This document shows positions 34,562 to 43,849 of a stretch of DNA of 44,049 nt, piece after piece. Position 1 is the stretch's first letter. Every line of letters starts with the position of its first letter. Position numbers and translations under genes: made by a program. Under the pieces are notes generated by a model, which saw only the letters and a list, made by a program, of their open reading frames with translations, was not told the origin of the DNA and did no database searches. This DNA comes from Bacillus sp. AFS041924 (lineage in GTDB: Bacteria; Bacillota; Bacilli; Bacillales; Bacillaceae_G): contig NZ_NULG01000008.1 in the NCBI RefSeq assembly GCF_002577195.1, forward strand, positions 12,116 to 56,164. The letters run 5' to 3'.

Positions 34562-34594
34562 GAAGTCCTCTATTTCATAAAGGACTTCCTTTTT
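34562..34594 (+). terminator. Terminator of the ger operon
   Basis: GAAGTCCT pairs with AGGACTTC across an 11-nt loop, followed by CTTTTT. Confidence 0.85.
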
Positions 34595-34698
34595 ATTTTA
34601 CAAAAAGTAGCCAGGTCTATGTTGGCTTGTCTGAAAATCCATTGAAGGTCATCTAACCAAGCCAACTAGCAAGGAGATTTAAATACCACAGGAACAAA

Positions 34699-35274
34699 TT
34701 AGTCTAATATTGACAAATTCATTTCCATTATTTTGTGTAATTTTTCTTTGTCAGGATTAGTTTTAACCATTACGCGAAGTCCTATTAATGCATTAAGAAA
34801 ATAAGAAGACAGTTCTTCTGCATTTAGCGTATTGGAAAATTCCCCTGTTTGTTGGCCTTCCTGGATAAGTTCACATATTAACTGTTCAAAATTGTCCCAG
34901 GTCTGATGAACCAAATCTATTGCCTCAGAATCATGATTTGCTAACTCAACCGCGGTATTCACTATCATGCAGCCCTCCGGAAACTCATCTAGCTTTTCGA
35001 TAGCTATTTCGAACAACAATTGGATTGACTCTCTGGTAGAACGGGCATTAGCCATACAACGCTTAGTCAATTGCTGAGAAAATTCAACATAGCGCTCCAA
35101 TGTTTTAAAATACAATGTTTTTTTATCACCAAAGGTATCATACATGCTCCCTTTATGAATCCCTGTATGTGAAACAAGATCTTTCATGGATGTCTTTTCA
35201 TAACCTTGTTCCCAAAATAACCGCATAGCTTTAAGCAGAACGGCATCTATTTCAAATTCCTTTGATCTTGCCAT
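34699..35274 (-). CDS. TetR/AcrR family transcriptional regulator
   Basis: The 191-aa protein has the TetR N-terminal helix-turn-helix (VLLKAMRLFWEQGYEKTSMKDLVSHTGIHKGSMYDTFGDKKTLYFKTLERY) and a C-terminal ligand domain with the PEGCMIVNTAVE segment common to YezE/AcrR-like regulators of drug exporters. AGGAGG lies 12 bases before the ATG at 35274. No exporter or enzyme gene adjoins it, so its target is not evident. I saw no operator palindrome directly upstream. Confidence 0.92.
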   Translation of the reverse strand: MARSKEFEIDAVLLKAMRLFWEQGYEKTSMKDLVSHTGIHKGSMYDTFGDKKTLYFKTLERYVEFSQQLTKRCMANARSTRESIQLLFEIAIEKLDEFPEGCMIVNTAVELANHDSEAIDLVHQTWDNFEQLICELIQEGQQTGEFSNTLNAEELSSYFLNALIGLRVMVKTNPDKEKLHKIMEMNLSILD

Positions 35275-35654
35275 CTCAATGCTCTACCTCCTTAAAAGCA
35301 AATATAACTAATCAAAACGACGGGATAACTATTTTTTTATGTGGTAACTGTGTATCTTATACCAGTATTTTTGACTATACGTTCCAGCTTTATTATCTAA
35401 AAATAATATTTATAGACTGAACTGTGGCCATTTTACTCGTTTCATAATGAGAAAAGCTAGTGCTAGTGTATCTTATTTTTGCCATTTATCAATATTTAAG
35501 TATGATGTAAATACAGTTAATACGTCTAAAAAATCTATCTTAATAATCCTACATTAGCAATTCAATCGTTTGTTGCTCTAACTAATATTATACCAAAAAT
35601 ATCCATCTTTTTCATACTCCTTATCTAGCTAGTCTGGCTGTTCAGACAAATAAA
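35275..35654. other. Intergenic region between tetR-type gene and glmS block
   Basis: No gene was recognised. It should hold the TetR promoter at its left end. A short direct repeat GCTAGTGCTAGTG lies near 35457-35469. Confidence 0.4.
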
Positions 35655-35684
35655 AAGGACTAATGGTTATGGCCACTAGTCCTT
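35655..35684 (-). terminator. Terminator after the glmS-linked micro-ORF
   Basis: AAGGACTAGTGG pairs with CCATTAGTCCTT (one G-U pair), followed by TTTATTTG on the minus strand. Confidence 0.85.
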
Positions 35685-35708
35685 ACTATTTAATATATCT
35701 ATATATAT

Positions 35709-35810
35709 TTATTTAATCGGTTTTCTAATTACAACACGTTCATCAACTTCACTAACATGAAAATCGTCTTTTGTAGGAATGCGTTTTTCATCGTTAAATT
35801 TGATCATCAT
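35709..35810 (-). CDS. 33-aa micro-ORF, copy 2 of the paralogous pair, behind glmS
   Basis: The frame encodes 33 residues beginning MMIKFNDEKRIPTKDDFH and ending VVIRKPIK. It matches copy 1 (26290-26397) at 25 of 32 residues and keeps the block SEVDERVVIRKP unchanged. AGGGAG stands six or nine bases before its two adjacent ATGs. It lies 66 bp downstream of glmS on the same strand, with no terminator between but a strong one after it, so it is probably co-transcribed with glmS. The family is not recognised. Confidence 0.6.
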   Translation of the reverse strand: MMIKFNDEKRIPTKDDFHVSEVDERVVIRKPIK

Positions 35811-35876
35811 TTTACACTCCCTGTTCAGTTTTTTATTTTCAAATCTGTCTTTAATGCAGTAAGAGCAATAATTTGA

Positions 35877-37679
35877 TTATTCAACTGTAACTGATTTTGC
35901 AAGATTACGAGGTTTGTCAACATCACAACCACGGTGTAAAGCAGCATAGTATGAAATTAATTGTAATGGGACTACTGAAAGGATTGGCGATAATTCTTCT
36001 TGTACTTTTGGTAAAATGAAGCGATCACCTTCCATACTTAATCCTTCCATTGAAATGATACAAGGGTTAGCACCACGAGCTACAACCTCTTTTACATTTC
36101 CACGAATATTTAGATTAACTGATTCTTGTGTTGCTAACGCAAAAATTGGAGTTCCATCTTCGATAAGAGCAATTGTTCCGTGCTTTAACTCTCCACCAGC
36201 AAATCCTTCTGCTTGGATGTAAGAAATTTCTTTTAACTTTAATGCGCCTTCTAAGCAAACGAAGTAATCTACGTTACGACCGATGAAGAATGCATTACGA
36301 GTCGTAGCTAAATATTCTGTAGCAATTTCTTCAAACTCATCTTTTTGGTTTGTAATTGATTCCATCGCATTTGCTACAATTCCAAGTTCTTTAACAAGGT
36401 TAAAGTTAACTGTTTTTCCTTTTTCTTTTGCAAGAGCATTTGCAACAATTGAAAGTACTGCTAATTGTGCAGTATAAGCTTTAGTTGAAGCAACTGCGAT
36501 TTCAGGACCTGCATATAAAGGAAGAGTAAAATCAGCTTCACGTGATAATGTTGATCCTGGTACGTTTGTAAGTGTAATTGCTTTATAACCTAATTTATTT
36601 GTTTGAACTAGACATGCTCTGCTATCAGCAGTTTCACCACTTTGTGAAATATAAATGAATAATGGTTTTTCTGTCAGTAGTGGCATATTGTAAGAGAATT
36701 CACTTGCAACATGAACTTCTACAGGAACACCTGCCATCTTTTCGATAAATTGCTTTCCAACAAGACCAGCATGATAACTAGTTCCACAAGCTACGATATA
36801 TAATCTGTCAGCTTCTGCTAAAGCAGCTTTAATTTCTGCATCAATTACAAGCTCGCCGTTTTCATCTTGGTACTTTTGGATAATATTACGGATTACTAAA
36901 GGCTGCTCATCTGTTTCTTTTAACATGAAGTGAGGATAAGTCCCCTTTTCGATATCGCTAGCGTCGATTTCAGCTGTATATGGAGCACGTTCTATACTAT
37001 TTCCGTTAAGATCCATTAATTTAACGTTATCTTTTGAAACTAAAATAACCTCTTTATCCATTAATTCTATAAATTGATCAGTAATTTGTAACATCGCCAT
37101 CGCATCAGATGCAATAACATTAAACTCTTCACCAACACCAACAAGTAATGGGCTTTTATTTTTAGCTACATAAATTACGTCTTCGTTTTGTTTATCTAAT
37201 AATGCAATTGCATAAGAACCTTTAAGAAGCTTAAGTGTTTCTCTAAATGCCTCAAGAACTGATAAACCTTTTTTAATTTGAAGCTCTACTAACTGAACAA
37301 TTACTTCAGTATCTGTATCACTTGTAAATTCAATATCACTTAAATAATCGTTTTTTAATTGTACATCGTTCTCGATAACGCCGTTATGAACTAGTGTAAA
37401 ACGTTCAGTAGAGCTTTGGTGAGGATGTGCATTACGTTTACTTGGAGCACCATGAGTTGCCCATCTTGTATGACCAATTCCAATATTTCCGTCCGTTTTA
37501 GTAGGAATTGATTCGCGTAATACTGCAATTCTACCTTTTTCTTTATAAACTTCTACACCATTGTCAGTTAAAAGAGAAATCCCAGCAGAATCGTAACCAC
37601 GATACTCTAATTTCTCTAAACCTTTTAATAAAATTTCTTTCGCATTATCATTTCCAATATATCCAACGATTCCACACAT
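35877..37679 (-). CDS. glmS: Glutamine--fructose-6-phosphate aminotransferase GlmS
   Basis: GlmS makes glucosamine-6-phosphate from fructose-6-phosphate and glutamine, the first step to UDP-GlcNAc. The 600-aa protein has the N-terminal glutaminase domain (about 2-230) with nucleophile Cys2 (MCGIVGYIG), [12 protein letters not shown] and TSDTDTEV. Two SIS sugar-isomerase domains (about 285-420 and 455-590) follow, ending in the conserved [13 protein letters not shown]. The start is fixed by Cys2, yet no SD lies in the 20 bases before it; a good one occurs 143 bases upstream, beyond a long stem. A glmS ribozyme in the leader adds feedback by glucosamine-6-phosphate. Confidence 0.98.
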   Translation of the reverse strand: MCGIVGYIGNDNAKEILLKGLEKLEYRGYDSAGISLLTDNGVEVYKEKGRIAVLRESIPTKTDGNIGIGHTRWATHGAPSKRNAHPHQSSTERFTLVHNGVIENDVQLKNDYLSDIEFTSDTDTEVIVQLVELQIKKGLSVLEAFRETLKLLKGSYAIALLDKQNEDVIYVAKNKSPLLVGVGEEFNVIASDAMAMLQITDQFIELMDKEVILVSKDNVKLMDLNGNSIERAPYTAEIDASDIEKGTYPHFMLKETDEQPLVIRNIIQKYQDENGELVIDAEIKAALAEADRLYIVACGTSYHAGLVGKQFIEKMAGVPVEVHVASEFSYNMPLLTEKPLFIYISQSGETADSRACLVQTNKLGYKAITLTNVPGSTLSREADFTLPLYAGPEIAVASTKAYTAQLAVLSIVANALAKEKGKTVNFNLVKELGIVANAMESITNQKDEFEEIATEYLATTRNAFFIGRNVDYFVCLEGALKLKEISYIQAEGFAGGELKHGTIALIEDGTPIFALATQESVNLNIRGNVKEVVARGANPCIISMEGLSMEGDRFILPKVQEELSPILSVVPLQLISYYAALHRGCDVDKPRNLAKSVTVE

Positions 37680-37687
37680 AAATTAAC

Positions 37688-37821
37688 TATTGCTTAGTAA
37701 GTCCTAAAACAAGACATACAAAAATTGTATAGGAATGGAACGCTGTTTTCCTAACCGTTTAACTATTTAATTTTCTATTCCCTCGTCATGTTTAATAATG
37801 GTAGAGGACTTACAAGCAATA
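37688..37821 (-). promoter_or_regulatory. Long-range stem in the glmS leader that could bridge a distant SD to the start codon
   Basis: On the minus strand TATTGCTTGTAAGTCCT (37821-37805) pairs over 17 bp with 37705-37688, with one bulged base and a 99-nt loop. The sequence before the stem is AAAGGTAGGTGGA, a strong SD; after the stem come only eight bases (GTTAATTT) and the glmS ATG. Looping out the stem would leave 9 nt between the last SD base and the ATG. Linear spacing is about 143 nt. Confidence 0.6.
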
Positions 37822-37876
37822 TCCACCTACCTTTCATATTCCGCTCATTAGCGAGTTCATTTTTTTATATTTAAAC

Positions 37877-38035
37877 GGTGTATCAGATTATCTACATTTG
37901 TGCACACAGTCACCCATGTGTTTTACGTAAATAATTGCGGTTGTGATACGTCAACCGGGAGTCATCCGCCGAAACTTCGATAAAACTCCACCTCGTCAAC
38001 TACACTTTCAGTCCTGTGTAGTTCTGGCGCTTTTT
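37877..38035 (-). ncRNA. glmS ribozyme-riboswitch
   Basis: The minus strand carries the conserved core blocks in order: AGCGCCAGAACT at the cleavage site (G+1 at 38030), TTGACGAGGTGGAGTTTTATCG, the TTTCGGCGGATGACTCCCGG core, ACAACCGC, and the 3' GGTGACTGTG domain. Glucosamine-6-phosphate triggers self-cleavage and mRNA decay in this family. It lies about 200 bp before glmS. Confidence 0.96.
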
Positions 38036-38086
38036 TAAACCTTTTTTGTTTATATACTCCTTCCTTGTTAGGAAAACAATAAAACA

Positions 38087-38116
38087 ACTATACTATACAG
38101 AATTTAAAATGGTCAA
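38087..38116 (-). promoter_or_regulatory. glmS promoter candidate
   Basis: TTGACC (38111-38116) and TATAGT (38087-38092) are 18 bp apart on the minus strand, so transcription would start about 50 nt before the ribozyme cleavage site. An overlapping TATAGT at 38092-38097 has poor spacing. Confidence 0.55.
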
Positions 38117-38164
38117 CAAAAATATTTTGAAATAAATTTTAGAATAGTTGTTTATATAACAAAA

Positions 38165-38204
38165 ATATGCATAGACTTACACAAAAGTGCTCATCTATGC
38201 ATAT
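38165..38204 (-). terminator. Terminator after glmM
   Basis: ATATGCATAGA and TCTATGCATAT pair over 11 bp, with an inner CAC/GTG stem, followed by TTTTG on the minus strand. It separates the cdaA-cdaR-glmM transcript from glmS. Confidence 0.82.
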
Positions 38205-38218
38205 ATTTTTATTTATTA

Positions 38219-39562
38219 TTATTCTCCAACTTCTTCTTTTACAACTGCAACAATTCGTTCTACATATTGTTTACACTCTGCTTCAGAAGGAGCCTCTGCC
38301 ATTACTCGAATAAGTGGCTCAGTTCCAGATGGACGAACTAAAATACGACCATTACCATTCATTTCTTCTTCTACCTCAGAGATGGTTCCTTTGATTCGTT
38401 CGTTATTTAGTGCTTCGTTCTTATCTGTTACACGAACATTAATTAATAATTGTGGATACTTTTTCATTTCTCCAGCTAATTGAGATAATGTTTTACCTGT
38501 TTCTTTTACAATACTTACGAGCTGTATTGCACTTAACATGCCATCACCAGTCGTAATATGATCTAAAAAGATGATGTGTCCAGATTGCTCACCACCAAGA
38601 TTGAAGCCATTCTTTCTCATCTCTTCCATAACATATCGGTCTCCAACACCTGTTACAGCGCTTTTCATTCCATTCGTTTCGACTGCTTTGTAGAAACCTA
38701 AGTTACTCATAACAGTTGATACGATCGTATTTTGTTTTAGACGACCTTTTTCGTTTAAATATTTAGCACAAATATACATTATTTGGTCACCATCAACGAT
38801 TTCGCCATTTTCGTCAATTGCAATCAGACGATCACCATCTCCATCAAATGATAAACCGATGTCAGCCCCTTTTTCTTTTACAAGTGCTGCTAACGCCTCA
38901 GGATGTGTTGAACCCACACCGTCATTTATATTAAATCCATTAGGATTCGTACCCATTGTAACGATGTCCGCTTCTAAATCAGCGAATAAATATGGTGCTA
39001 GTGAAGAAGTGGCACCGTGTGCACAATCAAGAGCCACTAATAAGCCAGAGAAGTCCTCATCAATTGTATTTTTAAGGAATTGCAAGTATTTTTGACCACC
39101 TTCAAAATAATCACTAACTTGGCATAAATCATTTCCAGTCGGTCTTGGCAGCTTGTCTACTTCAGCATCCATTAGTTCTTCAATTTCTTCTTCCTGCTCA
39201 TCCAATAATTTAAACCCATCTGGACCAAAAAACTTAATACCATTATCTGCAACAGGATTATGCGAAGCTGATATCATAACACCAGCCTGTGCTCCTAAAG
39301 CTTTTGTTAAATAGGCAACACCTGGAGTAGAGATTACACCTAATCTCATAACTTCTGCGCCAATCGATAATAATCCCGCAACAAGTGCACCTTCAAGCAT
39401 ATGTCCTGATACACGTGTGTCACGCCCAACAATAATTTTCGGTTTTACATTATTTTTTGTTAAAACATAACCGCCACAGCGTCCAATTTTATAAGCTAAT
39501 TCTGGAGTTAACTCTTTATTCGCAACTCCTCTTACACCATCAGTACCAAAATATTTACCCAT
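38219..39562 (-). CDS. glmM: Phosphoglucosamine mutase GlmM
   Basis: GlmM converts glucosamine-6-phosphate to glucosamine-1-phosphate, the step after GlmS. The 447-aa protein has the family start [15 protein letters not shown], phosphoserine Ser100 in [13 protein letters not shown], the metal loop DGDGDR, the sugar-binding GGEQSGHI and the phosphate-binding [20 protein letters not shown] lies before the ATG at 39562; a longer frame runs back into cdaR. It is 13 bp downstream of cdaR, forming cdaA-cdaR-glmM. In related bacteria GlmM also binds and inhibits CdaA, linking wall precursor supply to c-di-AMP. Confidence 0.97.
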   Translation of the reverse strand: MGKYFGTDGVRGVANKELTPELAYKIGRCGGYVLTKNNVKPKIIVGRDTRVSGHMLEGALVAGLLSIGAEVMRLGVISTPGVAYLTKALGAQAGVMISASHNPVADNGIKFFGPDGFKLLDEQEEEIEELMDAEVDKLPRPTGNDLCQVSDYFEGGQKYLQFLKNTIDEDFSGLLVALDCAHGATSSLAPYLFADLEADIVTMGTNPNGFNINDGVGSTHPEALAALVKEKGADIGLSFDGDGDRLIAIDENGEIVDGDQIMYICAKYLNEKGRLKQNTIVSTVMSNLGFYKAVETNGMKSAVTGVGDRYVMEEMRKNGFNLGGEQSGHIIFLDHITTGDGMLSAIQLVSIVKETGKTLSQLAGEMKKYPQLLINVRVTDKNEALNNERIKGTISEVEEEMNGNGRILVRPSGTEPLIRVMAEAPSEAECKQYVERIVAVVKEEVGE

Positions 39563-39575
39563 TTTAACTCTCCTT

Positions 39576-40865
39576 CTAATTCGATGACTGTCCAATATCG
39601 CCTTCTTCTGAATTCTCATCAGTTTGAGCGGATTTATTATCAGTAATTTCAATCGTTATTGTATCAAATTCTAAACTAAATATAACTCCTTTAGGTCCAG
39701 TAATAGTAAGCGCAACATCCCTAGTGCCTGGATCTAGTCCATTAACCTTAGCTGTAATATTTAAATCACTTGCTTTAATTGTATCCAAGTCATCCTTGAA
39801 TCCCTTACCAGTAACTACTAATTTTCCTGAAGGAGGCTTAATAAACTTATAAGTATATTGATTATCCTCACCCACTAAATTAATTGGGATTTTACTAAAT
39901 TTCTTTTCAATTTCCTCATCAAAATTAATGTCCACATTAATCGTACTTTGATCTACTCTAAACGCTCCTTTTGGAGTAGGTACACTTACTTCATATGTGC
40001 CATTTTTATCAAATAAAGACAGGTCAACCGGCACTTCTATAGGACCACCAAAATTATCTAACCAATCTTTAGGAGCATAAATTCTTATTGAATCAACTTT
40101 GCTCACTAGGCTATTTAATTTTAAACCATCCTTTAGTACTCCTGTTTGCACTAGCTTGATTGGATAAACCGCACTCTCAGAAACAATTGGGACAGTTACT
40201 TCAACCTTACTAGGTTGTGTAGCAATTGGAAGTTGAACACCTTTTTTGTTATATAACTTAATCGGTAACACTTGGCTAAATGTCTGATTGGCATCAGTAA
40301 CATCCACACCAACACTCGCATATGCCACCTGTGACACTTCGTCTGATGAACCTACAATTTTGACTAAACCTGGTTTAACAATTGCATTTTCAGCTTTATA
40401 GCCATGTTTAATATTTTTTTCATTTAGATAAACAACTTTAACTGGAACACTTTTTTCAATTTTTTCTTTAATCGTTACTCTTACTGTTCTCGGTTTTATA
40501 GTTGCTTTTATTTTATCTGAAATATTTCTAATTTTTAGAGGCACTTCGTATGTACCTAAAGCATAAGAAGTTAAATCCAAATATACTTCGAAATCTTTTT
40601 TCATTTCCGCAGTTTTTACAATACTATTAGGTCCATCTAATTCCACTGAAACATTCTTTGGAATACCCGTCACGATTAAATTGTGCTGATCATAAATTGA
40701 CGTTACTGGTACTTCTCGTACTAATTCTTTATTATTAACAAACGGTATATCGCCTAAGCCTGATGAACTTGACTGTGGAACTAAGTTGACAGACATAAAC
40801 AGTAATAAAGTTACTAATAATGCGATTCCTCTTAAGATCCAACGATTATCCATAAAATTATCCAT
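39576..40865 (-). CDS. cdaR: CdaA regulatory protein CdaR (YbbR)
   Basis: CdaR is a membrane-anchored protein that binds CdaA and tunes its cyclase activity. The 429-aa product has one N-terminal helix ([21 protein letters not shown], about residues 8-28) and then an extracytoplasmic region of repeated YbbR domains, recognisable from the recurring [17 protein letters not shown]- and VPIKL-type strands. The ATG at 40865 follows GGAAGGTGA and overlaps the end of cdaA by eight bases, so the two are translationally coupled. The tail (about the last 20 residues) is acidic and disordered. Confidence 0.94.
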   Translation of the reverse strand: MDNFMDNRWILRGIALLVTLLLFMSVNLVPQSSSSGLGDIPFVNNKELVREVPVTSIYDQHNLIVTGIPKNVSVELDGPNSIVKTAEMKKDFEVYLDLTSYALGTYEVPLKIRNISDKIKATIKPRTVRVTIKEKIEKSVPVKVVYLNEKNIKHGYKAENAIVKPGLVKIVGSSDEVSQVAYASVGVDVTDANQTFSQVLPIKLYNKKGVQLPIATQPSKVEVTVPIVSESAVYPIKLVQTGVLKDGLKLNSLVSKVDSIRIYAPKDWLDNFGGPIEVPVDLSLFDKNGTYEVSVPTPKGAFRVDQSTINVDINFDEEIEKKFSKIPINLVGEDNQYTYKFIKPPSGKLVVTGKGFKDDLDTIKASDLNITAKVNGLDPGTRDVALTITGPKGVIFSLEFDTITIEITDNKSAQTDENSEEGDIGQSSN

Positions 40866-41676
40866 TACGCTTCACCTTCCAATTCCATTTAGATGCGGTG
40901 GACTCTTCAGGTGATTTCAGCTCCGAGTTCAATAAATTCACAAGCTCGTCTTTAGATAATTCTCTATATAGATTTCCGTTCTTAGCTACTGACACTGCAC
41001 CTGTTTCCTCTGACACTACAATTGTAATACTATCAGTAACTTCACTAATTCCAACGGCTGCCCGATGTCTAGTTCCTAATTCTTTTGAAATAAATGCACT
41101 CTCAGATAGTGGTAAATAACAAGCTGCTGCTGTAATCTTTTCCCCTTGTATAATCACCGCTCCGTCATGTAGTGGGGTATTCGGAATAAAGATATTAATT
41201 AGTAATTCAGAAGACAAATTAGCGTTCATTCGAATACCGGATTCGATATAGTCACCCATCCCCGTTTGTCTCTCAAATGAAATCAGTGCGCCAATTCTTC
41301 GTTTAGCCATATATTCAGTGGCCTTTGCAATGTTTTCAACAACATCATTTTGATCATTAAATCCATTACCAGTAGTTCGAGAGAAGAAACGACCACGTCC
41401 AAGCTGCTCTAGTGCTCTCCTTAACTCTGGTTGAAAAATAATAATAACTGCAAGGAATCCCCATGTTAATGCTTGATCCATTAAAAATTGCAAAGTATGC
41501 AAGCCGAATAGACTACTTAATACTTTTACAACAATAATGATCGTTACACCTTTTAAAAGTTGGACTGCCTTTGTCCCTTGAATAATGATAATTAATCTAT
41601 AAATAACAAACCAAACTATTAGTATATCTAATCCATTTTGTAAATACTGTAAAAAATTTATATGTAAAGAAGGCAC
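40858..41676 (-). CDS. cdaA: Diadenylate cyclase CdaA
   Basis: CdaA makes c-di-AMP from two ATP; the messenger controls potassium and osmolyte transport and wall homeostasis. The 272-aa protein has three N-terminal membrane helices (about 10-80) and a DAC domain with the DGA motif (171-173, PLHDGAVII) and RHR motif (203-205, GTRHRAAVGIS). The start is a GTG at 41676, seven bases after GGGAGG. It leads the cdaA-cdaR-glmM operon. In B. subtilis sigW-rsiW lie immediately upstream; here they are replaced by an intergenic region and rocF. Confidence 0.97.
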   Translation of the reverse strand: MPSLHINFLQYLQNGLDILIVWFVIYRLIIIIQGTKAVQLLKGVTIIIVVKVLSSLFGLHTLQFLMDQALTWGFLAVIIIFQPELRRALEQLGRGRFFSRTTGNGFNDQNDVVENIAKATEYMAKRRIGALISFERQTGMGDYIESGIRMNANLSSELLINIFIPNTPLHDGAVIIQGEKITAAACYLPLSESAFISKELGTRHRAAVGISEVTDSITIVVSEETGAVSVAKNGNLYRELSKDELVNLLNSELKSPEESTASKWNWKVKRNG

Positions 41677-41689
41677 CTTTTACCCTCCC

Positions 41690-42278
41690 AATTCTTTAGA
41701 ATAAAACTGTATCTTGAGTATTATACCATATTTTTGTAATACACAAAATTTGTGACTTATTTATTAAATTAACATTACTTTTACTACTATTTAAGCATTA
41801 TTAAATAAAATTACAAATCCCATATCAGTTGACCTACTTCTTTAATAGAAGAAACACTCCTATTTAACTTATAATTTTTTTGGTGAGAAGTTTTTTATAT
41901 AGGTACGTTTTCCTGATTTTATCTAGAGAAATTGATACAAAGAAAAACTAGCAAAATGATAGTTTTTTCAAAGCATTGAATGATAAACCGTCAATTGTTA
42001 AAACGTACCCTTTGCGAAACATTTGATGTTACCGTTGTAATTTTTTAATGGTTTATAGGAATGGTTTTATCTGGTAATTTTTTTTGGAATCTTATCATTT
42101 TACAAACTTTCGTTATTCCTTTTATCTTTTTCAGTATTTAAAAATATTTAGACGCTATTGATATAAGTATCAAATTATTTGCTGAACTATCAAAATTGGT
42201 ACACATACTGGGCAATTAATAGGTCGATGCTTTTCTCTAAGTAAAAGATAATAAAAAAAGTTCTTTTTTGTAAAAGAA
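41690..42278. other. AT-rich intergenic region with long-range inverted repeat
   Basis: No gene was recognised. GGTACGTTTT (41902-41911) and its complement AAAACGTACC (42000-42009) enclose about 88 bp holding a small AAAACTA/TAGTTTT hairpin (about 41944-41966), which could be a decayed miniature element. The cdaA promoter should lie at the left end on the minus strand. Confidence 0.4.
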
Positions 42279-42403
42279 GTTGATTGAAACGGAAGAGTGC
42301 TCAACTCCAATGGGAAATGCAGGAAGTCTAAAGACCTCACAGGCGCGCTAAGGAGGCTAGGTCTCTACCCATGGAAAACGAGCATCCCGTAGTGGAAATC
42401 AAC
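42279..42403. repeat. Structured intergenic repeat, bacillar type
   Basis: The 125-bp block is bounded by GTTGATT and AATCAAC and folds on itself: GTGCTC with GAGCAT, TCCAATGGG with CCCATGGA, and AGACCT with AGGTCT, in nested order. It is richer in G+C than its surroundings and has no open frame. Its GGAAGAGTGCTC...GTAGTGGAAATCAAC layout resembles intergenic elements seen in many Bacillaceae (from memory, not searched). Confidence 0.55.
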
Positions 42404-42464
42404 ATCATACAGCTTGTTGTACATTGAAAAAATATGATTTAAAGTTATATTTTTTTCAACAGTG

Positions 42465-42496
42465 AAAAAAGCTAGCAAACAAATGCTAGCTTTTTT
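42465..42496. terminator. Terminator after rocF
   Basis: AAAAAAGCTAGCA and TGCTAGCTTTTTT form a perfect 13-bp stem with a 6-nt loop, 25 bp past the rocF stop on the minus strand. Confidence 0.9.
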
Positions 42497-42520
42497 GTAG
42501 AGCAAAATCCTAATTATTAT

Positions 42521-43420
42521 TTACAGTAATTTTTCACCAAGTAAAGAGCCAATTAAAGCAACCGCTACGATTGCTGTTCTGTTTCTTTCGTCTAATATTG
42601 GATTAACTTCTACAAATTCGATAGAAGTAATAATATCAGCATCTGATAACATTTCCATAGCTAAATGACCTTCTCTATAAGTGATTCCTCCAGGAACAGG
42701 TGTACCAACCCCAGGAACATGAATTGGATCTAGACCATCAAGATCTAACGATAAGTGTACACCATCACAGTCTTTCAAATGGTCAATACTTTCTTCCATT
42801 ACTTTAGTCATTCCTAATTTATCAATCTCATGCATTGTATAAACTTTAATTCCTAATTCTTTAATAATAGCTCTTTCACCTTCATCAAGATCACGAGCAC
42901 CAATGATAATTACATTCTCTGGTTTTACTTTAGGGAAGTAACCACCTATTTTCGTTAATAAATCGTGCCCATGCCCTAAAGAAACAGCCAATGACATACC
43001 GTGAATATTACCAGATGGTGAAGTCTCAGCAGTATTCAAATCTCCATGTGCATCAAACCAAATTAGTCCAAGATTATTATAATGCTTTGATACACCTGCT
43101 AATGTACCGATTGCAATACTATGATCGCCACCAAGTACTAATGGCATTCTATTTCTTTTAATTACTTCATCCACTTCAGCAGCGAGTTTTTCACATGTTT
43201 CTTTTACAGATTTTAAGTTCTTTAAATTATGTTCTGAATTATCTTCTTTAACTGGCGTACGCTCTACCAAAATATCGCCTAAGTCTTCAACCTGATAAGA
43301 CATTTTTTCAATACGTTCGTGTAATTGAGCATATCTAATTGCACTTGGCCCCATATCTACTCCACGTCTTGTTTGTCCTAAATCTAATGGCACTCCAATA
43401 ATTGAAATATCTTTTAACAT
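42521..43420 (-). CDS. rocF: Arginase RocF
   Basis: RocF is a binuclear-manganese enzyme that splits arginine into ornithine and urea for use as a nitrogen source. The 299-aa protein has the metal motifs GGDHSIAIG, WFDAHGDLN, and SLDLDGLDP, plus EFVEVNP near the end, and starts MLKDISIIGVPLDLGQTRRGVDMGP. The ATG at 43420 follows GGGGG by seven bases; the upstream in-frame start at 43435 has no SD. It is a single gene here, not with rocDE. A CcpA-site candidate lies 31 bp upstream. Confidence 0.97.
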   Translation of the reverse strand: MLKDISIIGVPLDLGQTRRGVDMGPSAIRYAQLHERIEKMSYQVEDLGDILVERTPVKEDNSEHNLKNLKSVKETCEKLAAEVDEVIKRNRMPLVLGGDHSIAIGTLAGVSKHYNNLGLIWFDAHGDLNTAETSPSGNIHGMSLAVSLGHGHDLLTKIGGYFPKVKPENVIIIGARDLDEGERAIIKELGIKVYTMHEIDKLGMTKVMEESIDHLKDCDGVHLSLDLDGLDPIHVPGVGTPVPGGITYREGHLAMEMLSDADIITSIEFVEVNPILDERNRTAIVAVALIGSLLGEKLL

Positions 43421-43450
43421 TTTTATTTCCCCCATCGTCTGAATTCATAA

Positions 43451-43466
43451 AAGAAAACGCTTACTT
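43451..43466 (-). promoter_or_regulatory. Candidate cre (CcpA) site before rocF
   Basis: On the minus strand AAGTAAGCGTTTTCTT agrees with the cre consensus WTGNAANCGNWWNCAW at all but two symmetric positions. It lies 31-46 bp upstream of the start codon, fitting repression of arginine use by preferred sugars. Confidence 0.45.
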
Positions 43467-43622
43467 GATTTTAAAAAAATATAATTTTTTGACTGTAAAA
43501 GTTACTAATTATATTAATAGTTTAAATCTTTTGAAACAAATGGGTCAACTCGACATTTTTTTGTATACATATGCATTTTGAAGTGTTATATCTTAGGATA
43601 TCTTATGATTATATACAACAAA

Positions 43623-43648
43623 AAACCTTAGCCAAATGACTAAGGTTT
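43623..43648 (-). terminator. Terminator of the tRNA cluster
   Basis: AAACCTTAG and CTAAGGTTT form a perfect 9-bp stem, then TTTTTTG on the minus strand, 15 bp past tRNA-Ala. Confidence 0.88.
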
Positions 43649-43662
43649 AACTTTATGTATAT

Positions 43663-43738
43663 TGGTGGAGCCTAGCGGGATCGAACCGCTGACCTCCTGC
43701 GTGCAAGGCAGGCGCTCTCCCAGCTGAGCTAAGGCCCC
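43663..43738 (-). tRNA. tRNA-Ala(UGC)
   Basis: The 76-nt cloverleaf has acceptor GGGGCCT/AGGCTCC, anticodon loop CTTGCAC (anticodon TGC), T-loop TTCGATC and an encoded 3' CCA. It is the last tRNA of the minus-strand cluster. Confidence 0.97.
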
Positions 43739-43757
43739 TTAATTATTTATATGGAAA

Positions 43758-43832
43758 TGGAGCGGAAGACGGGGCTCGAACCCGCGACCCCAACCTTGGC
43801 AAGGTTGTATTCTACCACTGAACTACTTCCGC
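43758..43832 (-). tRNA. tRNA-Gly(GCC)
   Basis: The 75-nt cloverleaf has acceptor GCGGAAG/CTTCCGC, anticodon loop TTGCCAA (anticodon GCC), T-loop TTCGAGC and an encoded CCA. Confidence 0.97.
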
Positions 43833-43849
43833 ATATAAAAAAAAAAGAG

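Noticed and set aside
34623-34666. TTGGCTTG/CAAGCCAA inverted repeat as TetR-gene terminator
   Set aside because: The arms are 28 bp apart and no T-tract follows on either strand.
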